A stretch of 64,000 nt of DNA from an uncultured Fidelibacterota bacterium (GCA_902615915.1 CACMQQ010000002.1:62001-126000); one strand, 5' to 3'; positions 1 through 12,253 are shown, counted from the stretch's first letter. Made by a program: numbers and translations. The notes: generated by a model from the sequence alone, not told the origin.

Positions 1-1236
1 AGAAGCAATGAGTTTTAGAAACTTTTCCATCGCATACTCAGAATCCAATAATCCTTCATCCATATTAATGTCAATTATCTGCGCACCATTATCAATTTGC
101 TCTTTAGCGACAGCCAAGGCAGTTTCATAGTCATCATTTTTTATTAATTTTTTAAATCTCGCAGATCCTGTAACATTTGTTCTTTCACCAATATTTACAA
201 AATTATTTTCAGATAAAATTGTAAAAGATTCTAAACCGCTCAACCTTGTTATCGATTTTCTTTCTGGAATAATTCTTGGAGATTGCTCTTTTATTGCATT
301 TTGCATTGCGTTTATGTGGGTTGGGGTAGTTCCACAGCAACCACCTACAAGATTTACTAGTCCATCTTTAGCAAATTCTTTGATAATCGAAGACATCTCT
401 TCAGGAGTTTGATCATATTCTCCCATTTCATTTGGCAAACCAGCATTTGGATAAACAAAAACATTCGTATCTGCTATTTTTGCTAAATCACTTAACCAAG
501 GTCGTATCTGTTCAGCGCCTAAGGCACAATTAAGACCAACCCCTGTTAAATTTGCATGTCTAATAGAATTCCAAAATGCTTCAACAGTCTGGCCAGACAA
601 AGTACGTCCACTAGCATCAGTGATAGTGCCAGATACAAAAACAGGAATTTCTCTTTTTTTATTTCTTAAAACGGTATCAACTGCAAAAAGTGCAGCTTTA
701 CAATTTAATGTATCAAAGACCGTTTCGATTAATATTATATCCACGCCACCATCAACTAACGCCTCTATTTGTTCTTGATAAGAATCGTTTAACTGATCAA
801 AAGAAATATTTCTATGCTCAGGTTTATTAACATCTGGGCTTAAGGATAAAGTTTGGTTGGTAGGCCCAATTGAGCCAGCACTAAACCTTTTTTTATCTTT
901 GAAGCTTCTGGCTGCTTTTTTGGCTATTCGGGCAGATTCAAAGTTAATATCATAAACTGATTTTTCTAGATTATAATCGGCTTGAGATATGGAATTTGCA
1001 TTGAAAGTGTTTGTTTCAACAATATCTGCCCCTGCTTCAAAATATTTCTTATGAATTTCTTCTATTATATCAGGCCTAGTTAAGCTAAGAATATCATTAT
1101 TACCTTTTAAGTCGATTGTGCTATTTTTGAAAATAGAGCCCCTGAAATCTTTTTCGTCAAGGTTATAAGATTGAATCATGGTGCCCATAGCACCATCAAT
1201 TGTCATTATTCTTTCTTTTAGAATTTTATCTATCAT
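1..1236 (-). CDS. metH: methionine synthase (B12-dependent MetH), N-terminal part; gene runs off the left edge of the window
   Basis: Manual minus-strand translation starts MIDKILKERIMTIDGAMGTMIQSYNLDEKDFRGS and reaches GAQIIDINMDEGLLDSEYAMEKFLKLIAS (pterin-binding domain motif) at the window edge; absent from ORF track because truncated. Confidence 0.95.
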   Translation of the reverse strand, partial: MIDKILKERIMTIDGAMGTMIQSYNLDEKDFRGSIFKNSTIDLKGNNDILSLTRPDIIEEIHKKYFEAGADIVETNTFNANSISQADYNLEKSVYDINFESARIAKKAARSFKDKKRFSAGSIGPTNQTLSLSPDVNKPEHRNISFDQLNDSYQEQIEALVDGGVDIILIETVFDTLNCKAALFAVDTVLRNKKREIPVFVSGTITDASGRTLSGQTVEAFWNSIRHANLTGVGLNCALGAEQIRPWLSDLAKIADTNVFVYPNAGLPNEMGEYDQTPEEMSSIIKEFAKDGLVNLVGGCCGTTPTHINAMQNAIKEQSPRIIPERKSITRLSGLESFTILSENNFVNIGERTNVTGSARFKKLIKNDDYETALAVAKEQIDNGAQIIDINMDEGLLDSEYAMEKFLKLIAS

Positions 1237-1253
1237 AATATTTTCTTCTTTAC

Positions 1254-1282
1254 AAAAAAAAACCTCTACAAATGCAGAGGTT
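1254..1282 (-). terminator. intrinsic terminator in the metH leader (riboswitch expression platform)
   Basis: Minus strand AACCTCT-GCATTTGT-AGAGGTT followed by an uninterrupted T run (9 T including 2 stem bases), lying between SAM-II aptamer and metH start. Confidence 0.85.
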
Positions 1283-1336
1283 ATGCCTTTTTAGCATTTG
1301 TTTTATGTCGATGCAATATGGTCAAATCTCGACAGT
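1283..1336 (-). ncRNA. SAM-II riboswitch aptamer upstream of metH
   Basis: Minus strand CTGTCGAGATTTGACCATATTGCATCGACATAAAACAAATGCTAAAAAGGCAT: P1 TGTCGA/TCGACA (6 bp), loop GATTTGACCATATTGCA and 3' GCTAAAAAGG, matching the recalled SAM-II reference (GAUUUAACCGUAUUGCA ... GCUAAAAAGG). Confidence 0.9.
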
Positions 1337-1367
1337 CAAAATTAATAATAATTTTCAATTAATCAAA
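1337..1367 (-). promoter_or_regulatory. putative Bacteroidota-type promoter for metH (TTTG-N19-TAATTTTG)
   Basis: Minus strand TTTG (1364-1367) and TAATTTTG (1337-1344) spaced 19 nt, ending directly before the riboswitch P1. Confidence 0.5.
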
Positions 1368-1610
1368 ATTTAAATAGCTTTTAATAATTAATCTTAAATA
1401 TTAGTTTTGATAACGATTATGAGACTATTAAATGGAAGGTTTATTTGTTAAAAAAAAATTTTTTTAAAGATTAAAATAAATCAATTTTATTACTTAGAAC
1501 CTTTTTTTGATTCTAACTAGGTTCATCAATTGTAGTGATTTTCTACACCCTGCCTAAAATAATCTCATTATCCATGATATAGTTTTGTTAATAAATCTTT
1601 GGAGCAAAGA

Positions 1611-3167
1611 ATGAACAAAGAGATTTTTATTAGCGAAAGCATGGGCGAATCGCGCATAGCGATAATAGAAGATGGGACACTAGTAGAGGTCTACATCGAA
1701 AAACAGGACCATCAGAGGATGGTTGGGAACATTTACAATGGAATTGTAGAGAATGTTTTACCTGGCATGCAAGCAGCTTTCGTTGATATTGGATATGATA
1801 TAAATGCATTTTTACCATTTTCAGAAATTGAGAACCCTGCGCTACTTTCAGATTATGACGAGGGTGGAGATGAAAAGGAAAAAAAGAGGAAAAATAATAA
1901 ACGACCAAACCACAAAAGAAATGACAGTAATGTAAGTGTCAATCTAAAGACTGGTCAAAATATATATGTTCAAGTTATCAAAGAGGCTTTTGCTGGAAAG
2001 GGTCCACGAGTAACTACAGAAATTGCTTTACCTGGCAGATTGCTTGTATTAGTACCAAATTCAAATTATGTTGGCATATCAAAGAAAATTTGGGATAAAT
2101 ATGAACGAAGAAGGTTAAAGAAAATAGTGTCTGCAATGAAGGAAAAGGGAATGGGAGTTATTGTTCGTACCGTTGCAGAAGGAAAAAGCGATGATGTCAT
2201 AAAAAAAGATTACTCTAGCTTAATTGCTAATTGGAAAAATGTCAATTCTAAAAATTCTAATAAAAAAGCTCCATCGCTTGCTTACGAGGATTTAGAAACT
2301 GCCTCGAGCGTTATAAGGGATTTATTCACACCCGACATAACAAAAATTTGCATCGATTCAAAAAAGCTATTCAAAAAACTTAGCTCATATCTAAATGATG
2401 TTTCTCCAAATATGGCTAATAGGTTAGAACACTACAGAAAGCGCGAACCGCTCTTTGAGAGTATGGGCATTGAGAACGAGCTTGATAAATTATTACGACC
2501 GAAAGTTTGGCTTAAGAGCGGAGGCCACTTAATCATAGAAAAAACTGAAGCCATGGTTGTTGTAGATGTAAATAGTGGAAAATTTGTTGGTAAGAAAAAT
2601 CACGAGCAAAATTCAGTAAAAATAAATCTCGAAGCCTGCAGAGAAATTGCCAGACAACTCAGACTTAGGGATTTGTCTGGCTTAGTAGTTATTGATTTTA
2701 TCGATATGAGAGAAGAATCAAACAGAAAAAAAATCTATTATGAATTAAGAAAAGAACTAAAGAAAGATCGCGCTAAAGTAGCCATTTCGCCAATTTCTGA
2801 TTTTGGACTCCTTGAAATGACAAGACAAAGAATACGTTTAAGTCTTTTAGACTCAATGAGCGAAGAATGCCCAGCTTGCAAAGGATCTGGTAGGATCATG
2901 TCAAAAGAGACTTTAGTTACAAGAATCGATTTTTGGCTTCGACGGTATAAATTAAAAAATCGAAAATTTAGACTACAATTACAGGTCCATCCTGAAATTG
3001 CAGACTTTTTAAATAATAACAAAAAAGCTCTTAGGGGTCTAATGTGGCAAAACTTTACCTATATCAAGACAATCGCAAATAATACTATTGGTCGAGATGA
3101 ATTTAAATTCTTTGATTCTAAAAACACGGAACAAGAAATAAAACAACAAGATATTGAACGTAACTAA
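1611..3167 (+). CDS. rng: ribonuclease G/E family protein
   Basis: RNase E/G signatures (S1-like N-term NIYNGIVENVLPGMQAAFVDIG; VVDVNSGKFVG; CPACKGSGRI zinc-link motif); ATG at 1611 preceded by GGAG. Confidence 0.93.
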   Translation: MNKEIFISESMGESRIAIIEDGTLVEVYIEKQDHQRMVGNIYNGIVENVLPGMQAAFVDIGYDINAFLPFSEIENPALLSDYDEGGDEKEKKRKNNKRPNHKRNDSNVSVNLKTGQNIYVQVIKEAFAGKGPRVTTEIALPGRLLVLVPNSNYVGISKKIWDKYERRRLKKIVSAMKEKGMGVIVRTVAEGKSDDVIKKDYSSLIANWKNVNSKNSNKKAPSLAYEDLETASSVIRDLFTPDITKICIDSKKLFKKLSSYLNDVSPNMANRLEHYRKREPLFESMGIENELDKLLRPKVWLKSGGHLIIEKTEAMVVVDVNSGKFVGKKNHEQNSVKINLEACREIARQLRLRDLSGLVVIDFIDMREESNRKKIYYELRKELKKDRAKVAISPISDFGLLEMTRQRIRLSLLDSMSEECPACKGSGRIMSKETLVTRIDFWLRRYKLKNRKFRLQLQVHPEIADFLNNNKKALRGLMWQNFTYIKTIANNTIGRDEFKFFDSKNTEQEIKQQDIERN

Positions 3168-3205
3168 GGATTTAAGTATATTTCTAGGCTATTTTGGAGA
3201 ATAAC

Positions 3206-3598
3206 ATGTATGCTATCGTAAATATTTCTGGTAAACAATTCAAAGCCGAAAAAGGGAAATCGTTAAAAGTTCCTAATCAAAACATTGAGGTTGGGAAAAA
3301 ATTATCGTATGATCAGGTTTTATTAACTAATGACAATGGTGAAGTTCAGATAGGAAACCCATTTATAAAGAATTTTAAAGTCTCTGCGACAGTAATAGAA
3401 AATGGAAGAGACAAAAAAATAATAGTTTTTAAAAAGAAAAGGAGAAAAGGCTACAAGCGAAAAAACGGCCATAGGCAAGGCTTCTCCTTAATTCAAATTG
3501 ACTCTATTTCTAAAACTAGCACAGCAAAAAAAACATCTACAAAAACAGCTAAAGCAAAAGCTAGTACTGCATCTTCAAAAAAAGAGGAGAAAAAATAA
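3206..3598 (+). CDS. rplU: 50S ribosomal protein L21 with Lys/Ser/Thr/Ala-rich C-terminal tail
   Basis: [18 protein letters not shown]...[21 protein letters not shown] upstream of ATG 3206; upstream of rpmA. Confidence 0.95.
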   Translation: MYAIVNISGKQFKAEKGKSLKVPNQNIEVGKKLSYDQVLLTNDNGEVQIGNPFIKNFKVSATVIENGRDKKIIVFKKKRRKGYKRKNGHRQGFSLIQIDSISKTSTAKKTSTKTAKAKASTASSKKEEKK

Positions 3599-3852
3599 TG
3601 GCTCATAAGAAAGGAATGGGTAGTTCTAAAAATGGTAGAGATTCAAATGCAAAACGGTTAGGCGTTAAAGTATCTGATGGTCAAAGTATTCTATCTGGAG
3701 GAATTATATTAAAGCAACGCGGAACTAAAGTACATCCTGGCGTAAATGTTAAAAGGGCCAATGATGATAGTTTGTTTGCAACTAATGACGGTATAGTCAA
3801 ATTTGCTAACAAAGGCAAAAAAAGGAAAATTGTAAGCGTAATTCCTAACTAA
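3598..3852 (+). CDS. rpmA: 50S ribosomal protein L27
   Basis: [24 protein letters not shown]...[27 protein letters not shown] overlap with rplU. Confidence 0.97.
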   Translation: MAHKKGMGSSKNGRDSNAKRLGVKVSDGQSILSGGIILKQRGTKVHPGVNVKRANDDSLFATNDGIVKFANKGKKRKIVSVIPN

Positions 3853-3862
3853 CTACAAAATT

Positions 3863-4798
3863 ATGAATAAACCTAAAATAGCATTAATAGGAGGCGGTCA
3901 AATAGGAGGTAATTTAGCTCTATTAGCCGCTCAAAAAGAACTGGGTGACGTAATAATTTTTGACATTCCTCAATCAGAAGGAATGGTTAAGGGTAAGGCC
4001 CTCGACATAACTCAACTGGCACCACATGATGGTTATGATGTTTCAATTTCAGGAACTTCCAATTGGGACGATTTAAAAAACTCAGATGTATTCATTATTA
4101 CTGCAGGTATTCCGAGAAAGCCTGGGATGAATCGAGAAGATCTTCTTGATATAAATCTAGGCATCATGAAAGATGTAGCAGATAATGTAAAAAAACAATC
4201 TCCTGATTCATTTGTAATAGTCATATCAAATCCTCTTGATGCCATGGTTTATGCATTTCACAAAGTATCGGGATTTAGCAAAAATAAAGTTGTTGGTATG
4301 GCAGGAGCTTTAGATAGTGGAAGGTTCAGATCTTTTATCGCTGAAGAACTTAATTGTTCCGTTCAAGATATTTCGTGCATGGTTCTTGGAGGCCATGGAG
4401 ACACAATGGTTCCCATTACGAGGCTAGCAACTGTGGGTGGAGTCCCGTTAGAAGATCTAATTGACCCTAAGAGATTAGAAGAAATTGTGAATAGAACTCG
4501 TTTTGCTGGTGGAGAAATTGTAAAACTCTTCGGAAAAGGATCTGCATTTTATGCACCGGCTCAATCTGCAATTGAGATGGCAGAATCCTACATCAGAGAT
4601 AAAAAAAGAGTCATTCCATGCGCATCTTTATGTGAAGGAGAATTTGGAATAAATGGCTATTTTATTGGAGTTCCCAGCCTAATTAGTTCTAATGGTGTAG
4701 AAAGAATATTAGAATTTGAATTAAACGATAGAGAGAAATCAGAGCTCAATAATACTTTAGAAGCTGTGAAAAAGACCGTTGAAGAGACAGGTCTTTAG
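3863..4798 (+). CDS. mdh: malate dehydrogenase
   Basis: NAD-binding GGGQIGGNLA, ITAGIPRKPGMNREDLL, GGHGDTMVPI motifs. Confidence 0.96.
   Translation: MNKPKIALIGGGQIGGNLALLAAQKELGDVIIFDIPQSEGMVKGKALDITQLAPHDGYDVSISGTSNWDDLKNSDVFIITAGIPRKPGMNREDLLDINLGIMKDVADNVKKQSPDSFVIVISNPLDAMVYAFHKVSGFSKNKVVGMAGALDSGRFRSFIAEELNCSVQDISCMVLGGHGDTMVPITRLATVGGVPLEDLIDPKRLEEIVNRTRFAGGEIVKLFGKGSAFYAPAQSAIEMAESYIRDKKRVIPCASLCEGEFGINGYFIGVPSLISSNGVERILEFELNDREKSELNNTLEAVKKTVEETGL
4771..4796. terminator. putative intrinsic terminator inside the convergent mdh/Rieske gene overlap
   Basis: AAAGACC ... GGTCTTT 7-bp stem; followed on the minus strand by a T run (GGTCTTTTTC). Confidence 0.5.
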
Positions 4799-5088
4799 CG
4801 TATAAATATATCGTTTTCTATAACGCTAATTTTGAATTTTTTTACTTTTATATTCTCATTAGCAGTTGAACAAGCCCTTTTAAAATCAAATTCCCATAGA
4901 TGGTATTTGCACTGAACAGTATCATTATTAATATTTCCATCCGCTAAAGAAGCGCCTCTATGTGGGCATCTATTATCCCATGCTATTATTTTCCCATTAA
5001 TGTTAAATAAGGCTATAGGCATCTCATCGTACATGACAACCTTACTACCCCCGATAGGGATTTCACTAATGTTCGCAATTTTTATCAT
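4795..5088 (-). CDS. Rieske [2Fe-2S] domain protein
   Basis: CPHRGASLADG ... CKYHLWEF Rieske motif pair. Confidence 0.9.
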   Translation of the reverse strand: MIKIANISEIPIGGSKVVMYDEMPIALFNINGKIIAWDNRCPHRGASLADGNINNDTVQCKYHLWEFDFKRACSTANENIKVKKFKISVIENDIFIR

Positions 5089-5750
5089 TCAATAATTAAC
5101 GATAAAACTTGGCTAACTAGCTTTTCTATGCCGAAAGCAACTTCATTAATACACTTTGCTTCCATATATGCTGGTGTTGTAACTATTCTATTTTCTTCAT
5201 CCACGATCACTTCATCAACTTTACAATCAAAATGATTGCTTCCCATTAATTTAATATCTTTGGATGTTTTATCATCTGAACCTATTGTTAGGTTAGCAGA
5301 ATTATTCTGCTCAGATAATATTTTTGCAATCAATATCGGAGCTATGCAAATTGCACCAATAGGTTTTTTTAACAGTAGAACCTCTGATATCAATCTGTAA
5401 ACATCTGGGTTTACAGAACATTCAGGCCCAGCCATTGCATAATCACAAAGATTCTTGGACACACCTAAGCCTCCAGGAATAATCAATCCATCAATATCGG
5501 ATGCTTCAACTTCTGCCATATCCTTTATATTGCCTCTGGCAATTCTAGAAGACTCAACTAGCACATTTCGATATTCATCCATTTCCTGTCCAGTGTAGTG
5601 ATTTACTACATGCATCTGATCAATATTTGGTGCCATTGCAACCACTTCACACTCTCTTTTGTCAAGCTCTAACATGGTTAGAACAGCTTCCTGTATTTCT
5701 GAGCCATCATTTGATCCACTCCCTGAAAACAAAAGACCAATTTTTTTCAT
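5085..5750 (-). CDS. elbB: ElbB/ES1 family glyoxalase-like protein (DJ-1/PfpI superfamily)
   Basis: LLFSGSGSNDGSEIQEAVLTMLELDKRECEVVAMAPN and IIPGGLGVSKNLCDYA typical of ElbB. Confidence 0.88.
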   Translation of the reverse strand: MKKIGLLFSGSGSNDGSEIQEAVLTMLELDKRECEVVAMAPNIDQMHVVNHYTGQEMDEYRNVLVESSRIARGNIKDMAEVEASDIDGLIIPGGLGVSKNLCDYAMAGPECSVNPDVYRLISEVLLLKKPIGAICIAPILIAKILSEQNNSANLTIGSDDKTSKDIKLMGSNHFDCKVDEVIVDEENRIVTTPAYMEAKCINEVAFGIEKLVSQVLSLIIE

Positions 5751-6691
5751 TTTGCTTCTCCTTTATCTATCAAGTTTTTATTTATATTTCTTGATAATCC
5801 TGAAAATTTAGCACGCTTTACGGACGAATTCTTAAACAGTGACGAAAATTTCTTTTGATCCATTTGCTTCCATTCTTTTTCAGTCCAATCAAAAATTTCA
5901 CTTCTGGGATGAAAACTTTTTTTATCAGTGATCTGTGCAAAGGTTATGTTCCATGGGCATACTTCTTGACAGATGTCACACCCATAAATCCAATCATGTA
6001 GATCAATGTTTTGCTTTTCCTCAAAGTCTCCTCTGTGTTCTATGCTCCAATAAGAAATACATTTTCTTGAGTCTAGCTGATAATCAGCAAGAGCTGAAGT
6101 TGGGCATGAATCTATACAAGCCGTACATGTGCCGCAAAGATCATCATCAAATGATGCATCATACTCCAGTTCAATATTTAATATTAATTCCCCTAAAAAT
6201 ATCCAACTACCGTAATCTCTTGTAATGAGATTGGTATGTTTGCCTTGCCAGCCTATGCCTGAACGCTGAGCCCAATATTTTTCCATTACTGGTGATGTAT
6301 CTACACACGCTATTCCATCAATAGCAGTATTATAGTTTTTGATCTGTTGTAATAACAATCTCAATTTTTTTTTAATTACCAAGTGATAATCATCACCCCA
6401 AGCATAATTGCTAAATTTAAAACCGGATTTAATTTGATCTTGATTTTTTCCAGCAAAGTAATTGATTCCTAGTGAAATGATAGATTTTGCTTCAGGGTAA
6501 TATTTTTTTATGTCAACTCTTTCGTCGCGTCTATTTTTTATCCATTCCATTTCTGCATGATTGCCTTTGTCTAACCAAAGATCTAAATTTTTAGCATCTT
6601 CTTTTATAACCTCGGGTTTTGCAATGCCGATTTTGTTAAAACCAATTTTAAAAGCTTCTTTTTTTATAAATTTAGATAATTCCAACTTCAT
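5747..6691 (-). CDS. queG: epoxyqueuosine reductase
   Basis: Cobalamin-dependent reductase plus ferredoxin CGTCTACIDSCPTSAL and GCDICQEVCPWN cysteine motifs. Confidence 0.94.
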   Translation of the reverse strand: MKLELSKFIKKEAFKIGFNKIGIAKPEVIKEDAKNLDLWLDKGNHAEMEWIKNRRDERVDIKKYYPEAKSIISLGINYFAGKNQDQIKSGFKFSNYAWGDDYHLVIKKKLRLLLQQIKNYNTAIDGIACVDTSPVMEKYWAQRSGIGWQGKHTNLITRDYGSWIFLGELILNIELEYDASFDDDLCGTCTACIDSCPTSALADYQLDSRKCISYWSIEHRGDFEEKQNIDLHDWIYGCDICQEVCPWNITFAQITDKKSFHPRSEIFDWTEKEWKQMDQKKFSSLFKNSSVKRAKFSGLSRNINKNLIDKGEAK

Positions 6692-7239
6692 TTTTGATTA
6701 TCTGAATAAATAATTTTGTTAGCCCAAAGAATTCCTATGATAGTTTTCACATCCACAATTTTGCTTTTCCAAACCCAATCTAAAGCAGTTTCAAATTCTA
6801 GATGAATAACTTCAAGGAATTCATCTTTATCTAATTTTTTTTCTGATTGTTGTAAGTTCTTTGCACAATAAATCCACATTTTTTCGTTACAAAAACCTAT
6901 AGCGGGATAGATATTTGTTAAAAAGATCATTTCACCAGCTAAAAGACCAGTTTCTTCTAATAGTTCTCTCCTAGCACAATCCTCTGGAGATTCATTTTTA
7001 TCTAATTTTCCTGCAGGAATTTCATAAAACTCTTTTCTAGGGCCATACCTATATTGCTTAACCAAACATATTTTACCATCGTCAAAGATTGGTACAATGC
7101 AAGCAGCGCCAGGGTGATCTATCCACTCTCGTGTGCTTGTTTTACCGTTTGGAAGCTGAACTTGGTCTCTATATAGTTCAATTAATTTTCCATTAAATAT
7201 TTTTTCAGATTTAAGTTTCTTTTCTGTCAATGTTTTCAT
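6688..7239 (-). CDS. NUDIX hydrolase (ADP-ribose pyrophosphatase-like)
   Basis: Nudix box GKLDKNESPEDCARRELLEETGL. Confidence 0.9.
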   Translation of the reverse strand: MKTLTEKKLKSEKIFNGKLIELYRDQVQLPNGKTSTREWIDHPGAACIVPIFDDGKICLVKQYRYGPRKEFYEIPAGKLDKNESPEDCARRELLEETGLLAGEMIFLTNIYPAIGFCNEKMWIYCAKNLQQSEKKLDKDEFLEVIHLEFETALDWVWKSKIVDVKTIIGILWANKIIYSDNQK

Positions 7240-7244
7240 AGATG

Positions 7245-8009
7245 TTATAAATCATTTAAAATATTCTTTGCTTTTTTAACTTGATCCCAATCCTCTACAG
7301 ATAAATTGCTTGAAGAGCTTTCTTGAATTATTTTGTTAAGAAGATCAATAGCTTCTTCTTCTTTGCCATCCTTTAACATAGATTGAGCATAATATATATT
7401 TTGAGAAAATGTAGCGCTTCCAGTGCCTACTGAAAGCCTGAGCCACTTTATCGCTTCATCATTGCTTGGCCACGATAAGAAAAAAGGAATGTATGGAGTT
7501 TTAAAATGAACAACCCCCAACATTAAGTAGCCACCTCCATCGGCATACAACGGATCAATTTTAATAATTTTCTCGGCATGCATTTTCATCTGATCAGCTA
7601 AACCCTCTCTTGCCGCTGCTACAATTCCTGAAATTTCAGCCCAACTACCAAGATTCACTAAATACCAATATCTTATATCTGCTCTGTTGGGATACTCATT
7701 TATTTTTTTTTGACCTAAGTCTTTGCCTTTTTTAAATAGCTCTAGACTTTCTTCTTCCGATAATTGACAATATTTCCCTTTAAAATAATAACTTTTCAAT
7801 AATCCTAAATTTGCTTCAAGGTCATTAGAATTTACTGATTTCAAGTAGTTTTCGATCGCTAGGGCAATTTCAGTTGTATCTGCAAAATTTTCATTAGAAT
7901 TAAGGGATCTATTTTGATAGTGCTTATTAGCAATATCTAAATATTGAGATGCGCCGTTTGCAAAAAATAAAAAAAACGTTATAAAGTAAAAGAATTTAAA
8001 AATATTCAA
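7245..8009 (-). CDS. secreted TPR-like repeat protein
   Basis: N-terminal signal-like segment and TPR-like helical content (NDLEANLGLLKSYYFKGKY...). Confidence 0.55.
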   Translation of the reverse strand: MNIFKFFYFITFFLFFANGASQYLDIANKHYQNRSLNSNENFADTTEIALAIENYLKSVNSNDLEANLGLLKSYYFKGKYCQLSEEESLELFKKGKDLGQKKINEYPNRADIRYWYLVNLGSWAEISGIVAAAREGLADQMKMHAEKIIKIDPLYADGGGYLMLGVVHFKTPYIPFFLSWPSNDEAIKWLRLSVGTGSATFSQNIYYAQSMLKDGKEEEAIDLLNKIIQESSSSNLSVEDWDQVKKAKNILNDL

Positions 8010-8757
8010 TGTAAGTAATCTTTATTTCGCGGTTAAAATAGTCTACTTTCTTTTTATCAAACATCAAATTATTGAAATCTATTTCAATGTGAAGCCTTTC
8101 AACAAATGTCCATCTTACGCCAGCATTTAAATAGCCTCCTCTAGATATAGCTATATTTTTTGATGTCATATTATTTTCATTCAAAGCGGCATTATATTCA
8201 AACATCATTGATAATTCTGGGTTGAACTCTATATCAAAACCCATAAAAAAATTAACATCTTTATCATTGTCATTAGTTTCTACAAAGTTATAATTAGATC
8301 CAAAATGCCAGCCTAAATTTCCTAATGGGGTTACCCAATTTTTGCTACCCACAGCAAAAAGTCCTAGTGCTTTAGTATCATATCTCATCAAAGAATCATC
8401 TGGGTTAAATTTCCCAAGGCCTTGCGTATCAATGCCTATGGATATGCCAGGAGAATTTTCGGACTCATCAATTAATAAGTATTTTAAATTTGTTTCAGGC
8501 TTTGGATACCAAATTAAACTATCATCTCCAATCAAATTTGCAGAACCGTATGATATTCCCAATTGAAATCTATCAGTAAGCCCAACGCTTATCAAACTTG
8601 TCAGGCCGCCAAATTTTTGTATTCTCATTTCAAGTGCAAAACTTCCTCTTTGTAGTGTACCTGCAGTAGGTAGAGTAATAAGGCTACTAGGGGGCGGATA
8701 GGATTGTGCATTTAACACAAATGATAAAAAAAGGAAATAGTATTTAATTCGCTTCAT
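7996..8757 (-). CDS. predicted outer-membrane beta-barrel protein, uncharacterised
   Basis: Signal peptide then alternating beta-strand pattern (GLTDRFQLGISYGSANLIG, LNAGVRWTFVERLHIEIDFNNLMF). Confidence 0.5.
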   Translation of the reverse strand: MKRIKYYFLFLSFVLNAQSYPPPSSLITLPTAGTLQRGSFALEMRIQKFGGLTSLISVGLTDRFQLGISYGSANLIGDDSLIWYPKPETNLKYLLIDESENSPGISIGIDTQGLGKFNPDDSLMRYDTKALGLFAVGSKNWVTPLGNLGWHFGSNYNFVETNDNDKDVNFFMGFDIEFNPELSMMFEYNAALNENNMTSKNIAISRGGYLNAGVRWTFVERLHIEIDFNNLMFDKKKVDYFNREIKITYIEYF

Positions 8758-8819
8758 TGTGAATATTTTAATTTACGTAAATTAATTTAGTATTGCTGTA
8801 AAAGTGAAACAAGCGCCCT

Positions 8820-12253
<3,434 letters not shown>

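Noticed and set aside
1237-1253. Possible second (SAM-V) aptamer between the terminator and metH start, as in tandem marine leaders
   Set aside because: Only about 17 nt (GTAAAGAAGAAAATATT-type sequence) remain before the ATG; no room for or sign of a second aptamer
1630-1908. Minus-strand 92-aa ORF opposite rng
   Set aside because: Fully antisense to a well-supported conserved CDS, low-complexity translation; treated as spurious, as are the other short antisense ORFs in the track (e.g. 2738-3022, 25538-25921, 44138-44491, 48118-48411)
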